Position numbers and translations under genes: made by a program. Below, one piece after another: positions 22,801-29,313 of a stretch of 64,000 bases of DNA (the stretch's first letter is position 1; each line of letters starts with the position of its first letter). The stretch is from Heliocidaris erythrogramma (lineage: Eukaryota; Echinodermata; Echinoidea; Camarodonta; Echinometridae): NCBI GenBank assembly GCA_025617745.1, contig CM046856.1:38450092-38514091 (forward strand). The letters are read 5' to 3'. A model generated the notes under the pieces. It was given only the letters and a program-made list of their open reading frames with translations, made no database searches and had not been told where the DNA came from.

Positions 22801-24391
22801 ACGCAATCAAAATGATTCTTTGTGTGAGCCGGACTTAATGATTTTTCTTCTGAATTGTCTTAGGAAAGGTGAAAGCTAAGTAGACTCGGTGGTGTCACTT
22901 CATATTCAAAGGTAATACCGCACGATCGTAGCAGTGTCGAAGATGAACCCCAAGTTTGCATACGTTGTCCACAAATATGACCCCTCTTTGCATATAAAAC
23001 AGGTACAAAATGGGCTCTAAATACAACCCTATTTTGGCTCATTGAGCATGTTGAGTGAACATTAACAAATATACCCCTTTTCACAATACAGGTACATACG
23101 CATTCACATGTTGGCGTACATTATTTTGACCCTTTTCTCGTGAAATTACTTGCTCTTTCTAAAGACGTACTGGTACCCTTTCAAATTTGCGAATATCCCC
23201 GAAAATTAGTCCCTTTTACGCGAAATTTCTAGCTAACATGCTTACACAAATTTAATATGCAATTATGAATTGATTCCACCGGGGTGGTAGAACGGTGATC
23301 TCCTATTACCAGCAGGTCCAGCGTTCGAAACCAAGTCGATGCGCGAGTGGCCTTTGGTAAGATTTGGGGGGTTACATTAAAAAACAATTACCATGGAATT
23401 ACTCAGTGAGCCAATAATTTATTTAAAGAATATCGTCTCATTTCCAAACGATATCCTCGTTCCACCGGTGCTCGAATATAATTGGAGATTCGTATTCTGT
23501 CGGCATTATTTAATAAGGTATAGTTTGGTCCACACATAATTTTGCTTGCGCTACCCCTCACCCCCCCCCCCCCCCCCCCCACCTTCGAACCGTATGATGC
23601 GCCACTTGCGTATTCCCACATTTGCTCTGGCGAGATTGCTCTGGACTTGGTATTTCGTCAACGATATAGGGTTAGGGTTACGGTATATGTATGCAGAGTA
23701 ATGTAACATTTGCCTGGTATATGTATAATGTTTGGTCGAAGGTTCAGTGAAGCAGGGAAATATTACATTTCCATGGTTAGGTTAGAGGTGTCGTGGTCGA
23801 GTGGATACGTCACTGGACTGTTACATCACATGGTTCGCGGTTCGAATTCCGCCGCAGCGCTAATGTCCTTTGGCAAGACATTCATCTACATTTGCCACTC
23901 TCCACCCAGGTGAAGTAAGTAGGCACCCGGTAGGAAGAAATTCCTTAGCGCCTATCATGGCAGCTCGGCTAAAGCCCGGGTTAATAATGTGATACTTTGT
24001 ATTAAGCGCAGTAGAGTATATTTGTATTGTAGCTGCGCTATATAAATGGACATATTATTTTTATTATTATTATAAATTTGGTTGGTGTAGGAAGCTGACT
24101 GCGGAGCAATTATTGTCACAGGAACATATGTCGCACAATCCATTTGTTTGGGCAGCCCTTACCCCTCCCCCCTACGCCCATTAAAAAAAATGATATCCGC
24201 TAATGCTTGTCATTGCATCCATACAGGGGGATTCTGGAGGCTCGGTGGTAGCCGAATGGAACAATCGTTGGTACTCTGTGGGGAGCGTCTCCGGTGGAAT
24301 TCAATGCGGAGCTCCGTTCGTGCCTGGCCTTCTCATGAGTGTTCCTTACTATCGCCAATTCATCCTCGACACCATACAAAATGTGAAATAA
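8028..24391 (+). CDS. CUB-LDLRa(x10)-serine protease gene (17 exons)
   Basis: The exons listed below splice into a continuous 738-residue reading frame from the first CUB half to the stop. In order: CUB (about residues 1-116), ten LA modules (117-486, one per exon) and a chymotrypsin-fold domain (about 487-738). Every boundary up to the protease is phase 1, which allows module gain or loss without frameshift. The layout resembles type II transmembrane proteases of the matriptase/enteropeptidase group and Nudel-like LA-proteases. No SRCR or second CUB is seen, and no initiator Met, signal peptide or membrane anchor was found; these are probably upstream. Expected role: extracellular or cell-surface protein cleavage, with LA/CUB modules binding ligands through Ca2+. 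A precise orthologue is not assignable. Confidence 0.88.
8182..8455. repeat. GAT/GTA/TAA microsatellite cluster
   Basis: Consecutive (GAT)n, (GTA)n and (TAA)-rich tracts lie at the start of the CUB intron. Long apparent frames through it (poly-Asp, poly-Val, poly-Thr) are low-complexity artefacts. Confidence 0.95.
8456..9018. other. Intronic DNA, nothing recognised
   Basis: AT-rich intron sequence between the two CUB exons. No coding, RNA or clear repeat structure was recognised. Confidence 0.6.
9019..9428. mobile_element. Degenerate inverted-repeat element
   Basis: The left side (atgcctcatttcgatttcgt, acgctaatcaa, catacgccagt) is the imperfect inverse of the right side (actggcgtatggg, ttcgattagcgcag, aatggaaatgacgcctcat). 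The centre holds GC-rich blocks (cgctgacgcagtc, cgtcagtgacttgtactg). A partial relative lies at 22627-22840. Confidence 0.65.
9976..10041 (-). repeat. Short hairpin family member 1
   Basis: The reverse complement reads ATCCGTCTGTTTGGAGGA, cttttataacatt, then CTCCTCCTAAAAGAGGG. It forms a GGAGGA/TCCTCC stem with a partial outer stem. The core GTCTGTTTGGAGGA-TTTTATAACATT is shared with three hairpins in intron 1 of ATP6V1H (42262, 42430, 44909). Confidence 0.6.
10042..11472. other. Intron with decayed hAT-like sequence and G-run
   Basis: It contains a hAT-type terminus at 10764 (CAGTGGCGTATCTAGGGG) without a clear right partner. Purine-rich, GC-skewed sequence runs to about 11230, a G-homopolymer at 11281-11300, and the polypyrimidine tract of the next exon. 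Apparent proline- or glycine-rich frames come from these runs. Confidence 0.6.
11473..11667 (+). CDS. Exon: CUB domain, C-terminal half
   Basis: Acceptor cccttgccctag, 195 nt, phase 1-1, donor gtattt. The frame gives [14 protein letters not shown], then [20 protein letters not shown] and [14 protein letters not shown]. This matches the second half of CUB (hydrophobic strand, L-P-P-D-I-x-S-S-G-x-x-x-W, then the GxxAxxS strand). The Cys pair usual in this half is replaced: Phe-Phe-Glu-Gly stands where F-C-G is common. The domain may lack its second disulfide. Confidence 0.85.
11668..12253. other. Intron: G-run and CT-rich tract
   Basis: A G-homopolymer (about 11689-11704) is followed by about 450 bp of (CT)n/(TCTC) pyrimidine-rich sequence. 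This serves as an unusually long polypyrimidine tract before the first LA exon. Long Ser/Leu frames here are spurious. Confidence 0.85.
12254..12376 (+). CDS. Exon: LA module 1
   Basis: Acceptor catgtctgaag keeps phase 1; a later AG (12260-12261) would break the frame. All six cysteines are present, with acidic end G-T-D-E-I-G-C close to the Ca2+-binding D-x-S-D-E pattern. Donor G|gtgagt. It is the longest N-terminal linker of the LA set (VQMN before Cys1). Confidence 0.88.
12377..13650. other. Intron between LA1 and LA2
   Basis: Mostly unique AT-rich sequence; a G-homopolymer lies at about 13466-13486. No gene or clear mobile element was seen. Confidence 0.6.
13651..13755 (+). CDS. Exon: LA module 2
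   Basis: Acceptor ttcttttctag, 105 nt, phase 1-1, donor A|gtaagt. It reads [20 protein letters not shown], then [15 protein letters not shown], with six cysteines. The C-terminal Ca2+ motif is eroded (D-N-D-L-V-N-C in place of D-x-S-D-E-x-x-C), so Ca2+ binding may be weak. Confidence 0.9.
13767..13806. repeat. (TTA)n microsatellite
   Basis: About 13 perfect TTA units lie directly after the LA2 donor. Confidence 0.98.
13986..14081 (+). CDS. Exon: LA module 3, lacks Cys1 and Cys3
   Basis: Acceptor atatcctgcag, 96 nt, phase 1-1, donor G|gtaggt. It reads [20 protein letters not shown], then [11 protein letters not shown]. Only Cys2, 4, 5 and 6 are present; Asn sits at the Cys3 position. Cys1-Cys3 is one of the three LA disulfides, so a whole bond is lost rather than a random cysteine. 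The N-I-S sequon falls at that site. Confidence 0.88.
14082..15522. other. Intron between LA3 and LA4
   Basis: Mostly unique sequence. Around 14770-14870 the motif GAACCTTCGGARTGA appears three times. Near 15300 a decayed element with cgtagccgggggctcaaggggg lies next to the acceptor of LA4. Confidence 0.55.
15523..15633 (+). CDS. Exon: LA module 4
   Basis: Acceptor gttgtttcgacag, 111 nt, phase 1-1, donor G|gtaggt. It reads [20 protein letters not shown], then [17 protein letters not shown]: six cysteines and a textbook D-G-S-D-E-E-N-C Ca2+ loop. Confidence 0.92.
15637..15955. repeat. GAT/GGT microsatellite
   Basis: About 320 bp of degenerate (GAT)n/(GGT)n ending in (AAT)n, immediately after the LA4 donor. 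The Asp/Gly- or Met/Val-rich frames through it are artefacts. Confidence 0.95.
16092..16202 (+). CDS. Exon: LA module 5
   Basis: Acceptor ttcctaactag, 111 nt, phase 1-1, donor G|gtaaga. It reads [20 protein letters not shown], then [16 protein letters not shown], with six cysteines and an intact Ca2+ motif. W-W in the Cys3-Cys4 loop is unusual and could form a ligand contact. Confidence 0.92.
16257..16730. mobile_element. hAT-like element
   Basis: The left end is CAGTGGTGGATCCAGG. The right end, inverted, is CATAGGCGTAAGAGGAGGGG. Inside, a segment (tctgacaagca plus a poly-A-rich run, then ggtcctca-cattttgggcccc) repeats three times. Flanks gtagaggc and gtagtagt match only in part, so the target duplication is uncertain. 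Confidence 0.6.
16867..16974 (+). CDS. Exon: LA module 6
   Basis: Acceptor atttttgttgcag, 108 nt, phase 1-1, donor C|gtaaga. It reads [20 protein letters not shown], then [16 protein letters not shown]. Six cysteines; the Ca2+ loop is conserved with Gln in place of Ser. Confidence 0.92.
17068..17221. mobile_element. Small inverted-repeat element
   Basis: The left end (ggtggcgtatccaacggacgg) is mirrored at the right end (ccgtctattgacacgccact). The 154-bp size and GTGGCGT termini suggest a hAT-derived MITE. No clear target duplication. Confidence 0.5.
17247..17440. repeat. (GAT)n microsatellite
   Basis: Degenerate (GAT)n with TGC interruptions, in the intron before LA7. Confidence 0.95.
17668..17799 (+). 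CDS. Exon: LA module 7
   Basis: Acceptor gtgcttcttacag, 132 nt, phase 1-1, donor G|gtaaac. It reads [20 protein letters not shown], then [18 protein letters not shown]. Six cysteines; the acidic loop is extended (G-E-D-E-D-N-A-L-C). The longest LA exon, with a Ser/Pro linker before Cys1. Confidence 0.92.
17800..18322. other. Intron between LA7 and LA8
   Basis: AT-rich unique sequence; no feature recognised beyond the T-run before the acceptor. Confidence 0.6.
18323..18439 (+). CDS. Exon: LA module 8
   Basis: Acceptor aaacctattgcag, 117 nt, phase 1-1, donor G|gtgaaa. It reads [20 protein letters not shown], then [12 protein letters not shown]. Six cysteines, but only two residues separate Cys1 and Cys2, shorter than usual. 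The acidic Ca2+ motif is retained. Confidence 0.9.
18440..18842. other. Intron between LA8 and LA9
   Basis: AT-rich sequence; nothing recognised apart from splice signals. Confidence 0.6.
18843..18962 (+). CDS. Exon: LA module 9
   Basis: Acceptor ttttcaaactacag, 120 nt, phase 1-1, donor G|gtactt. It reads [20 protein letters not shown], then [16 protein letters not shown]. Six cysteines; CDG is changed to CNG, removing one Ca2+-ligating carboxylate. Confidence 0.9.
19381..19467 (+). CDS. Exon: LA module 10, lacks Cys1 and Cys3
   Basis: Acceptor cctcctctacag, 87 nt, phase 1-1, donor T|gtgagt. It reads [20 protein letters not shown], then GASDEANC. The four cysteines fit Cys2, 4, 5 and 6; Cys1 and Cys3 are absent, the same pair missing in LA3. 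The ASDEANC loop is intact. It is the shortest LA exon and sits next to the protease domain. Confidence 0.85.
19468..20191. other. Intron before protease domain
   Basis: Unique AT-rich DNA with a short C-homopolymer near 19560. Nothing else recognised. Confidence 0.6.
20192..20281 (+). CDS. Exon: activation site and protease N-terminus
   Basis: Acceptor gtcgtttctcag, 90 nt, phase 1-1, donor G|gtaaga. It reads [11 protein letters not shown], then [19 protein letters not shown]. Arg before ILGG is the zymogen cleavage point; the Ile would form the salt bridge to the Asp before the active Ser. The Cys upstream would tether the propeptide modules to the protease after cleavage, as in matriptase and enteropeptidase. 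Confidence 0.93.
20581..20945. repeat. Inverted array of GGACAACTACCCC motifs
   Basis: The left arm (20581-20700) holds about nine degenerate copies of GGACAACTACCCC. The right arm (about 20703-20945) holds about sixteen copies of its complement (GGGGTAGTTGTCC). A centre at ccccagaatcctgggtag joins the arms. The whole could fold into a very long, register-flexible hairpin inside this intron. Related words occur at the ends of the foldback at 2430-2925. Confidence 0.9.
21422..21500 (+). CDS. Exon: protease, catalytic His
   Basis: Acceptor tttgtatacag, phase 1 in, phase 2 out, donor GT|gtaagt. It reads [20 protein letters not shown], then AAHCV. The His of T-A-A-H-C is the catalytic His57 equivalent, and the C-G-G-T-I/AHC cysteines are the usual pair. 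Here the exon phases switch from 1 to the scattered phases typical of protease domains. Confidence 0.93.
21687..21967 (+). CDS. Exon: protease, catalytic Asp
   Basis: Acceptor cttatacag, 281 nt, phase 2 in, phase 1 out, donor G|gtaaga. It includes [15 protein letters not shown], then [26 protein letters not shown] and [17 protein letters not shown] corresponds to D-I-A-L-L with catalytic Asp102; VGWG is the conserved strand. Confidence 0.93.
21988..22215 (+). mobile_element. tRNA-derived SINE (degenerate)
   Basis: A B-box-like GGGTTCGAATCC lies at 22041 and an A-box-like gtggttcatttactgac about 30 bp before it. A non-tRNA body follows and ends in gagcgctatattaaaagcc, matching the GCGCTATATAA tail of other elements here. 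It is no longer able to fold as a tRNA. Confidence 0.6.
22434..22576 (+). CDS. Exon: protease, S1 pocket region
   Basis: Acceptor atacttatcag, 143 nt, phase 1 in, phase 0 out, donor TTT|gtaagt. It reads [20 protein letters not shown], then [17 protein letters not shown] and GGLGVCF. Continued by GDSGG in the next exon, it gives GVCFGDSGG. Residue 189 (chymotrypsin numbering) is Gly, not the Asp of trypsin-like enzymes, which suggests elastase- or chymotrypsin-like specificity. Confidence 0.92.
22627..22840. mobile_element. Partial copy of the 9.0-kb inverted-repeat element
   Basis: It shares actggtacggtctttgagcg, aaagtgattgcaaa, aatacttttaataactgg and gtgagccggacttaat with 9240-9428, in the same order. 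Only the right half of that element is represented. Confidence 0.6.
23276..23390 (+). mobile_element. tRNA-like SINE fragment
   Basis: ggggtggtagaacggtgatc resembles an A box and gcgttcgaaacc a B box, followed by cctttggtaaga as in the SINEs at 23776 and 27693. Truncated. Confidence 0.5.
23776..24074 (+). mobile_element. tRNA-derived SINE with LINE-like tail
   Basis: The head has A box TGGTCGAGTGG and B box GGTTCGAATTCC, spaced as in tRNA genes. A body (gtcctttggcaagacattca, ccactctccacccaggtg) follows, then cagctcggctaaagcccggg, gctgcgctatataaat and (TTATT)n. The tail matches that of the LINE end at 1150-1217 (gcgctatataagttacattt). This suggests the SINE borrows that LINE's reverse transcriptase. 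Confidence 0.75.
24227..24391 (+). CDS. Exon: protease, catalytic Ser and stop
   Basis: Acceptor gcatccatacag, phase 0. It reads [20 protein letters not shown], then [20 protein letters not shown] and [14 protein letters not shown], stop TAA. The active Ser is in GDSGG; the usual following Pro is Ser. S-G-G (214-216) replaces S-W-G, with Gly at 216 and at about 226, so the pocket floor is open. Confidence 0.94.
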   Translation, partial: GDSGGSVVAEWNNRWYSVGSVSGGIQCGAPFVPGLLMSVPYYRQFILDTIQNVK

Positions 24392-24610
24392 AGCGTAGAT
24401 TACCGGGTTGCTAATTTCCTCCCTGAAATATATCTTCATGCCTTCTTAATTCGGTCGTGTAAGCATAAATAATATCACCTGGTTTTTGCAGTAATTGCAA
24501 AATTAGAAATGTGAAATAAAGGATAAATGACCTTAATACTAATTTTCTAGCTGAAATATCTAACAACAAAAATGCCTTCTTAATTCGATGGTATTCGAAT
24601 AAATGATAAT
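24383..24610 (+). promoter_or_regulatory. 3' UTR with duplicated polyadenylation region
   Basis: AATAAA overlaps the stop codon (24387-24392) and recurs at 24515-24520. The two sit in an imperfect direct duplication: gtgaaataaag...ctgaaatat...tgccttcttaattcg at 24383-24455 and again at 24511-24590, offset about 128 bp. Either AATAAA could set the 3' end. A signal overlapping the stop is too close for a normal UTR, so the second is likelier. Confidence 0.6.
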
Positions 24611-25691
24611 TTATATACATGTATTCAGAATGTGTCAGTTATTTGTTTCACGGGGGCATTTATGCCCCTATGCTTCTGTGTACACGGGGCCCCCAGATCC
24701 CCCACTGTTCGTATAAATCTTTTCGAGGTTTATTATCCACTTTGAATTCGGTTCTGCCTGTAAAAGAATAATCATGATATAACAATATATTCTATTTACA
24801 TGTATTGTAATTTTCTGGTCTTTAAAGATACATTTCTCTTCAAATAATTATCCAATAGTTTACATTTAATCATATCTGGCCTGTTATGCGTATCGTAGAA
24901 TTTGTCTATTTTTGGGGTACTTTCGGGTGATATATTTATATATTTTTGTAGCTGTAACGATTATAAGATACATGAACATCAAATATTTGTACTTATTTTT
25001 TATGCCGTTTCATTTTTACTGTGCCAAAATAATGTTTGTATACCTTTTTGTACGACACACTGGTGTGATATTCTTACTACGTAAGATCGTGGTACAATTG
25101 AATATTTTTATAAAACGATCGTCGCTTATAAGGGGGGGGGGGGGGGGGGGTGAGCAGATGGGACACGTGTTCCCGCAGGAGAAGGAGGGCGCAGTTTCAT
25201 TGTTTTGTCAGGGTGCCACATAGTACCCTACATACGCGAATTGTGGGTAAAAGTTCTCTATTATACAGTGTGTTTTAACAAATTTTACAGGAAAATTATA
25301 TTTAGAACAATGTTAGACTGTACGTTGGACATTTGGGTTTTAAAATGAATGCATTTGCTATGATTTAGTTAGAATTTTTTGAAAATTAGTCTACACAACT
25401 GCATTTTCTTAAAAATCGTCATCTGAAACAATAAAGGTCATTTATATCATTGATATTGTCGTTGTCGTTTGTCCATAAATGTATTGAAAACAATGACAAG
25501 TTTTCTAACAAAAGTCATGCCGGTTTCATTGTTTACATGAACATAGGTAATTATCAAATTTTTTCGTGAAATTAAAAAAAAAAAGAATATGAAGGGGAAA
25601 TAAATTTGTCAGTCCGTAGATAATAATATCCCAGTGCATGATAAGTCACTTCTTCAGGTAAAAAATGCCCCTCCTGAAGCATCCCCTTTGT

Positions 25692-25808
25692 CAGAAGTGG
25701 CAGACCATCGGGCTCGGACAATGGAAGTGGGGAGGGGCAGCTTTCGTCCGCTAAAAAAAAGGTGCCCCCGCATTTTCATTGTCCGAGCCCGACGTTCCAC
25801 CGCCTCTG
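25692..25808. mobile_element. 117-bp hAT-type MITE
   Basis: The left terminus CAGAAGTGGCAGACCATCGG and the inverted right terminus CAGAGGCGGTGGAACGTCGG both run on through GGCTCGGACAATG. The flanks are CCCTTTGT and CCCTTTGA, an 8-bp target duplication with one mismatch. Almost all of the element is stem. Confidence 0.8.
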
Positions 25809-26156
25809 CCCTTTGAGTCGAGTCCTTTTAATACCGACTTTGCAGACTACTGAGTAAAAATAATTATTAGAGAAAAGGCATAAAACATCGTCTAATATAG
25901 CCGCTTTGGGCTTAGATATATTTCAGGGGGAAAATTGCAGTAATTGAACGAAGCACCTAAAACAGATTTAGGATATATCTATCGATTAAATGGCCTCTTT
26001 ATCATGAATAAAAGTCTAAGAAACAGCATCTTTTATTGTCGGAAGGGCACTTATTCTGTTCACTTGGAATGGGAATTTTCATGGCATGAGGGACAGGCAT
26101 CAAGAATTGCCTGCAAGGGTAGCGTGCACTCTTTTTCTTAAAGAGGGGGAGGGGGC

Positions 26157-26393
26157 AGCGGCGTCGCTAGAAGGGGTATGGGGGTATGGGGCAGGGGCTG
26201 AGCCATGATTTTGTAAAATTGGAGGGCGCATAGCTCAGAGTTTTTTCTGACAATTAAGCAACAACAACAACAAAAACAGGTTATCAGTTAAAAAAAGGGG
26301 AGGGGCACAATTTTAAGAAGATGGGGCACAATGTACACTTTTCTCTAAAAAAAAGGGGAGAACGGGTAGAAGTGCCCCCCAAATCCGCCACTG
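26157..26393. mobile_element. hAT-like fragment
   Basis: CAGCGGCGTCGCTAGAAGGGG on the left and ccccaaatccgccactg on the right are diverged hAT-type termini. No matching 8-bp flanks. The interior has ttttctgacaattaagcaacaacaac, like the element at 16257. Confidence 0.5.
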
Positions 26394-27275
26394 TGTGAGG
26401 GTATCACACCCCCACTCCAAATTGCTGTCCGCAAATGCGCCACCTTTGTCGGCAAAAAAGGGAGAGGGAAGAAGAAAGAGAAAAGGAAAAGAAAAACGAG
26501 GCAGGAGAAGGAAAAAAGAAAAGAAAAAGAAAAAGCAAAGGAAAGGAAAACAAAAACAGAAAGGGCAGCTGCCACATAACTTCCTCCGCCCTAGCCTGAA
26601 AACGCCGCCTTTGGCTTTGTTATCCTTGGAAGAAAAGGGGTGATTGAATAAAGGAAGCACACAAACGAAGAACTAAAGTGTAAAGGCCTATAATTATGGT
26701 AAACGATTAGGGAAAACAGATGATACAGGAGAAAATTACCACAGGAAGTGCACTTATTCTATGGCGGGAGGGGCATAACAGGAAGGGGTATCATTTGTCG
26801 CAGGAGAGGCACTTATACTAAACAATATCCAATAAAGTAAGTTAATTACTTGCTTATGAAAAGAGTGGGTGGCGCATGATCATTCCACTCTTCAATCCCC
26901 GTCAGAGATTCCAATTACCCTATATAAGTGACATTTTGAAATCCACGTTTAATGATCTCAAATTCATTCATTAATTTTCCTACAATTTTTCGTATGCCTA
27001 TGTTCAAACTTTCCTAAACCTGTTTTCGCAGTAATTCTTCTGTAATTCGACCCAACTTATTCCATGGCGATATTATGATTGGATTGTCCTTTAAAAGAGG
27101 CACTTTCTGGCACCCAATAACATAAAAAATCAGTTGAAAATATTATGCCCGGTGTGCGATAGAGCTGGATAAAGGACAGAATTAGCCGTTAATTGCTTTG
27201 ATAGAAAATGGGGCACGTGCATGCATCGTCAAAACGGGGTAACCTCGCTAGTCATAAGGACCGCTATTCATAACT

Positions 27276-27354
27276 GGGCGTTGTGGCGTGCGCTTGTAAT
27301 CCAGCTACCAGTGGAAGTTATAAACTGATTCAGCGGACCCAGGTTCGAGACTGA
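27276..27354 (+). ncRNA. 7SL/Alu-domain-like fragment
   Basis: GGGCGTTGTGGCGTGCGCTT, GTAATCCAGCTACCAGTGGA and then GGACCCAGGTTCGAGACTG align in order with the Alu domain of SRP RNA (GGGCGCGGTGGCGCGTGCCT, GTAGTCCCAGCTACTCGGGA). The 3' side stops at the edge of the 27361 foldback. It could be a 7SL pseudogene or a 7SL-derived SINE. The alignment was made by eye against the vertebrate RNA. Confidence 0.5.
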
Positions 27355-27692
27355 GTCATTTGATTTGATTTGATTTTGATTGTTCAATAAAACACACAAA
27401 TTAAAAAACTAAAATAAGCAAACCAAATGATAATATTAAATGGGAGACACCCCACGGCTGTGCCGAAGCTATAGTGGGAGGGGTGATGGAACCCCCCCCC
27501 CCCCCCATCAGTCCGACCACGCTGCGCCATTCGACCCACCTTGCCTCGGTACAAGCACGTACTACTGACAATTTTCGTCAAATTAATTCATAAATGACAT
27601 AGCCTGTGTGCGTGTGTGTGTGTGTGTTGGGGCGTGCTGTAGCAGTTGTGGATGATCAGGGGCTGTTCTATCATGTCCATAATCCTCAGAAA

Positions 27693-27800
27693 AGGCGAGG
27701 TAGCTCAGTGGTCGATCAGTGGCTTCGTAACTGAAGGACCCGGGTTCGAAACCAGGATGCACTCGTGTCCTTTGGTAAGGCATTAACCCCAAGTCCCTCG
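27693..27800 (+). mobile_element. tRNA-derived SINE in foldback arm
   Basis: A box TAGCTCAGTGG and B box GGTTCGAAACC are perfect and correctly spaced. The sequence then reads gtcctttggtaaggcattaa as in other SINEs here. The expected T-arm stem pairs poorly and no acceptor stem closes, so it is not a functional tRNA gene. A diverged inverted copy is at about 28875-28975. Confidence 0.7.
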
Positions 27801-28479
27801 GAGAGGACTTAAAGCCGTCGGTCCCATGGTTGTTTACTTACAAGCAGTATGCTTTACAATATACCATTGGTACATGGATGCTGAAGTTTAAAGACTTCGA
27901 AACATGTACCGTTCGAGACACCCCCATAACCTAGCTAACATTATTTGCCCTGGTCCTGTGTTTACGAAAATGAAGTAAAAATAACGCACATGTATATTCC
28001 TGTTGTAATTTGTCACCGTGAGAGAAATCTTGTCACACCACCCTGCCCAAATCTGATTTTATCCTGGCTACGCCACTGAGACATTACGAAGAACAAGCAG
28101 GCCTATCATTATGTCATTTTAGAAACTATTAATTTTTATTCGAAAATGCTAGTAATGTGTGTTTTTTTGTGTGGAAAGTAGCTATTTAATAGGACCTATG
28201 GACCTACGAATTGTATAGCCTGAGACATATCCAGTGGCAAAAGTTAAGGACCAGTCTTCAGTTTCAGACAATGAAGAGTTGCAATTTTTTTTGATGATTA
28301 ATCATACCTAAATCAACATACTGTTAATCATATTAATTAACATAACTTCATGCATGGGTGTCGATTGTATTCGTGGTTGGTTGGATGACTGGTGCCGAAT
28401 ATCCTCAGCGTGAGACCTAAGCGACCTAAGCGACCCTGGGGAAGGGTGTCGGGGAGTTGGGGGGGGGGGGGGTGCTAAG

Positions 28480-28597
28480 CCATTAATGGTAACTCTGCCA
28501 TCAATGGTAACTACCATGGTAACATCACTCAACAGCGAATCAAAATCAAGGTTTCCATGGGAGTTACCTCTGATGGCAAAGTTACCATTAATGGTAA
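28480..28597. mobile_element. Small palindromic MITE
   Basis: ccattaatggtaactctgcc and atcaatggtaactaccatgg on the left mirror ccatgggagttacctctgat and ggcaaagttaccattaatgg on the right. The arms are about 43 bp in 118 bp total. Confidence 0.8.
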
Positions 28598-29313
28598 GTT
28601 TTATGCAACGGGGTCCAGGGCAAATAATGATAGCTAGGTTATGGGGATGTCTTGATATCAGTGTCAAGGATAGCCTATAAAAATAAACATACTTTTACAA
28701 ACAAACATGACAAAACACATAGCACTTTAGCGAACTGTACATGTTTTGAAATCTTTCAACTTCAGCATCAACCTGAGATTATTCCATCAGTGCCAATGGT
28801 ATATTGAAAAGCATACTGCTTGTAAGTTAACAACCATGGGACCGATGGCTTTAAGTTCTCTCCGAGGGATTTTGGGTTAACGCCTTACCAAAGGACACGA
28901 GTGCATACTGATTTCAAACCTTTAGTTACAAAGCCACTGTTCGACCACTGAGCTTTCTCACCTTTTCTAAGGATTATGGACATGATAGAAAAGACCCTGA
29001 TGACAACACCTGGTACAGCACCCCCCCCCCCCGCAAACAGGCTATGCCATTTATGAATTACTTTGATGAAAAATGTCAGTAGTATGTGCTTGTACCGAGG
29101 CAAAGGTGGGTCGAATGGCGCAGCGTGGTCGGACTGATGGGGGGGGGGGGGGGGGGGGGGGGGGTATTTGTTCCATCGCCCCTCCCCCTATAGCTTCGAC
29201 ACATCCAATATCCAATATTATCATTTTGTTTGCTTATTTCAGTTTATATTATAGTTGTTTTTTTTAACAATCAAAATCAAATTACGATATTTCACATATA
29301 ATCCTAACCCTAA

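Larger units (their letters stand above)
24611..27275. other. Intergenic DNA downstream of protease gene
   Basis: AT-rich unique sequence with a G-run (about 25132-25150), a hAT MITE (25692-25808), a hAT-like fragment (26157-26393) and an A/G-rich stretch (26450-26570). No gene recognised. Confidence 0.6.
27361..29283. mobile_element. 1.9-kb foldback element with SINE-bearing arms
   Basis: The left arm (27361 to about 27970) is the diverged inverse of the right arm (about 28608-29283). Landmarks: aagcaaaccaaatgataata/tattatcattttgtttgctt, tcatgtccataatcct/aggattatggacatga and ccataacctagcta/tagctaggttatgg. Each arm has a G- or C-homopolymer and a tRNA-derived SINE. The roughly 640-bp centre holds a nested small MITE. 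No transposase seen. Confidence 0.85.

Noticed and set aside
27693-27765. Functional tRNA gene
   Set aside because: A and B boxes are perfect but no acceptor stem closes and the T stem pairs poorly. The downstream body is shared with SINEs.
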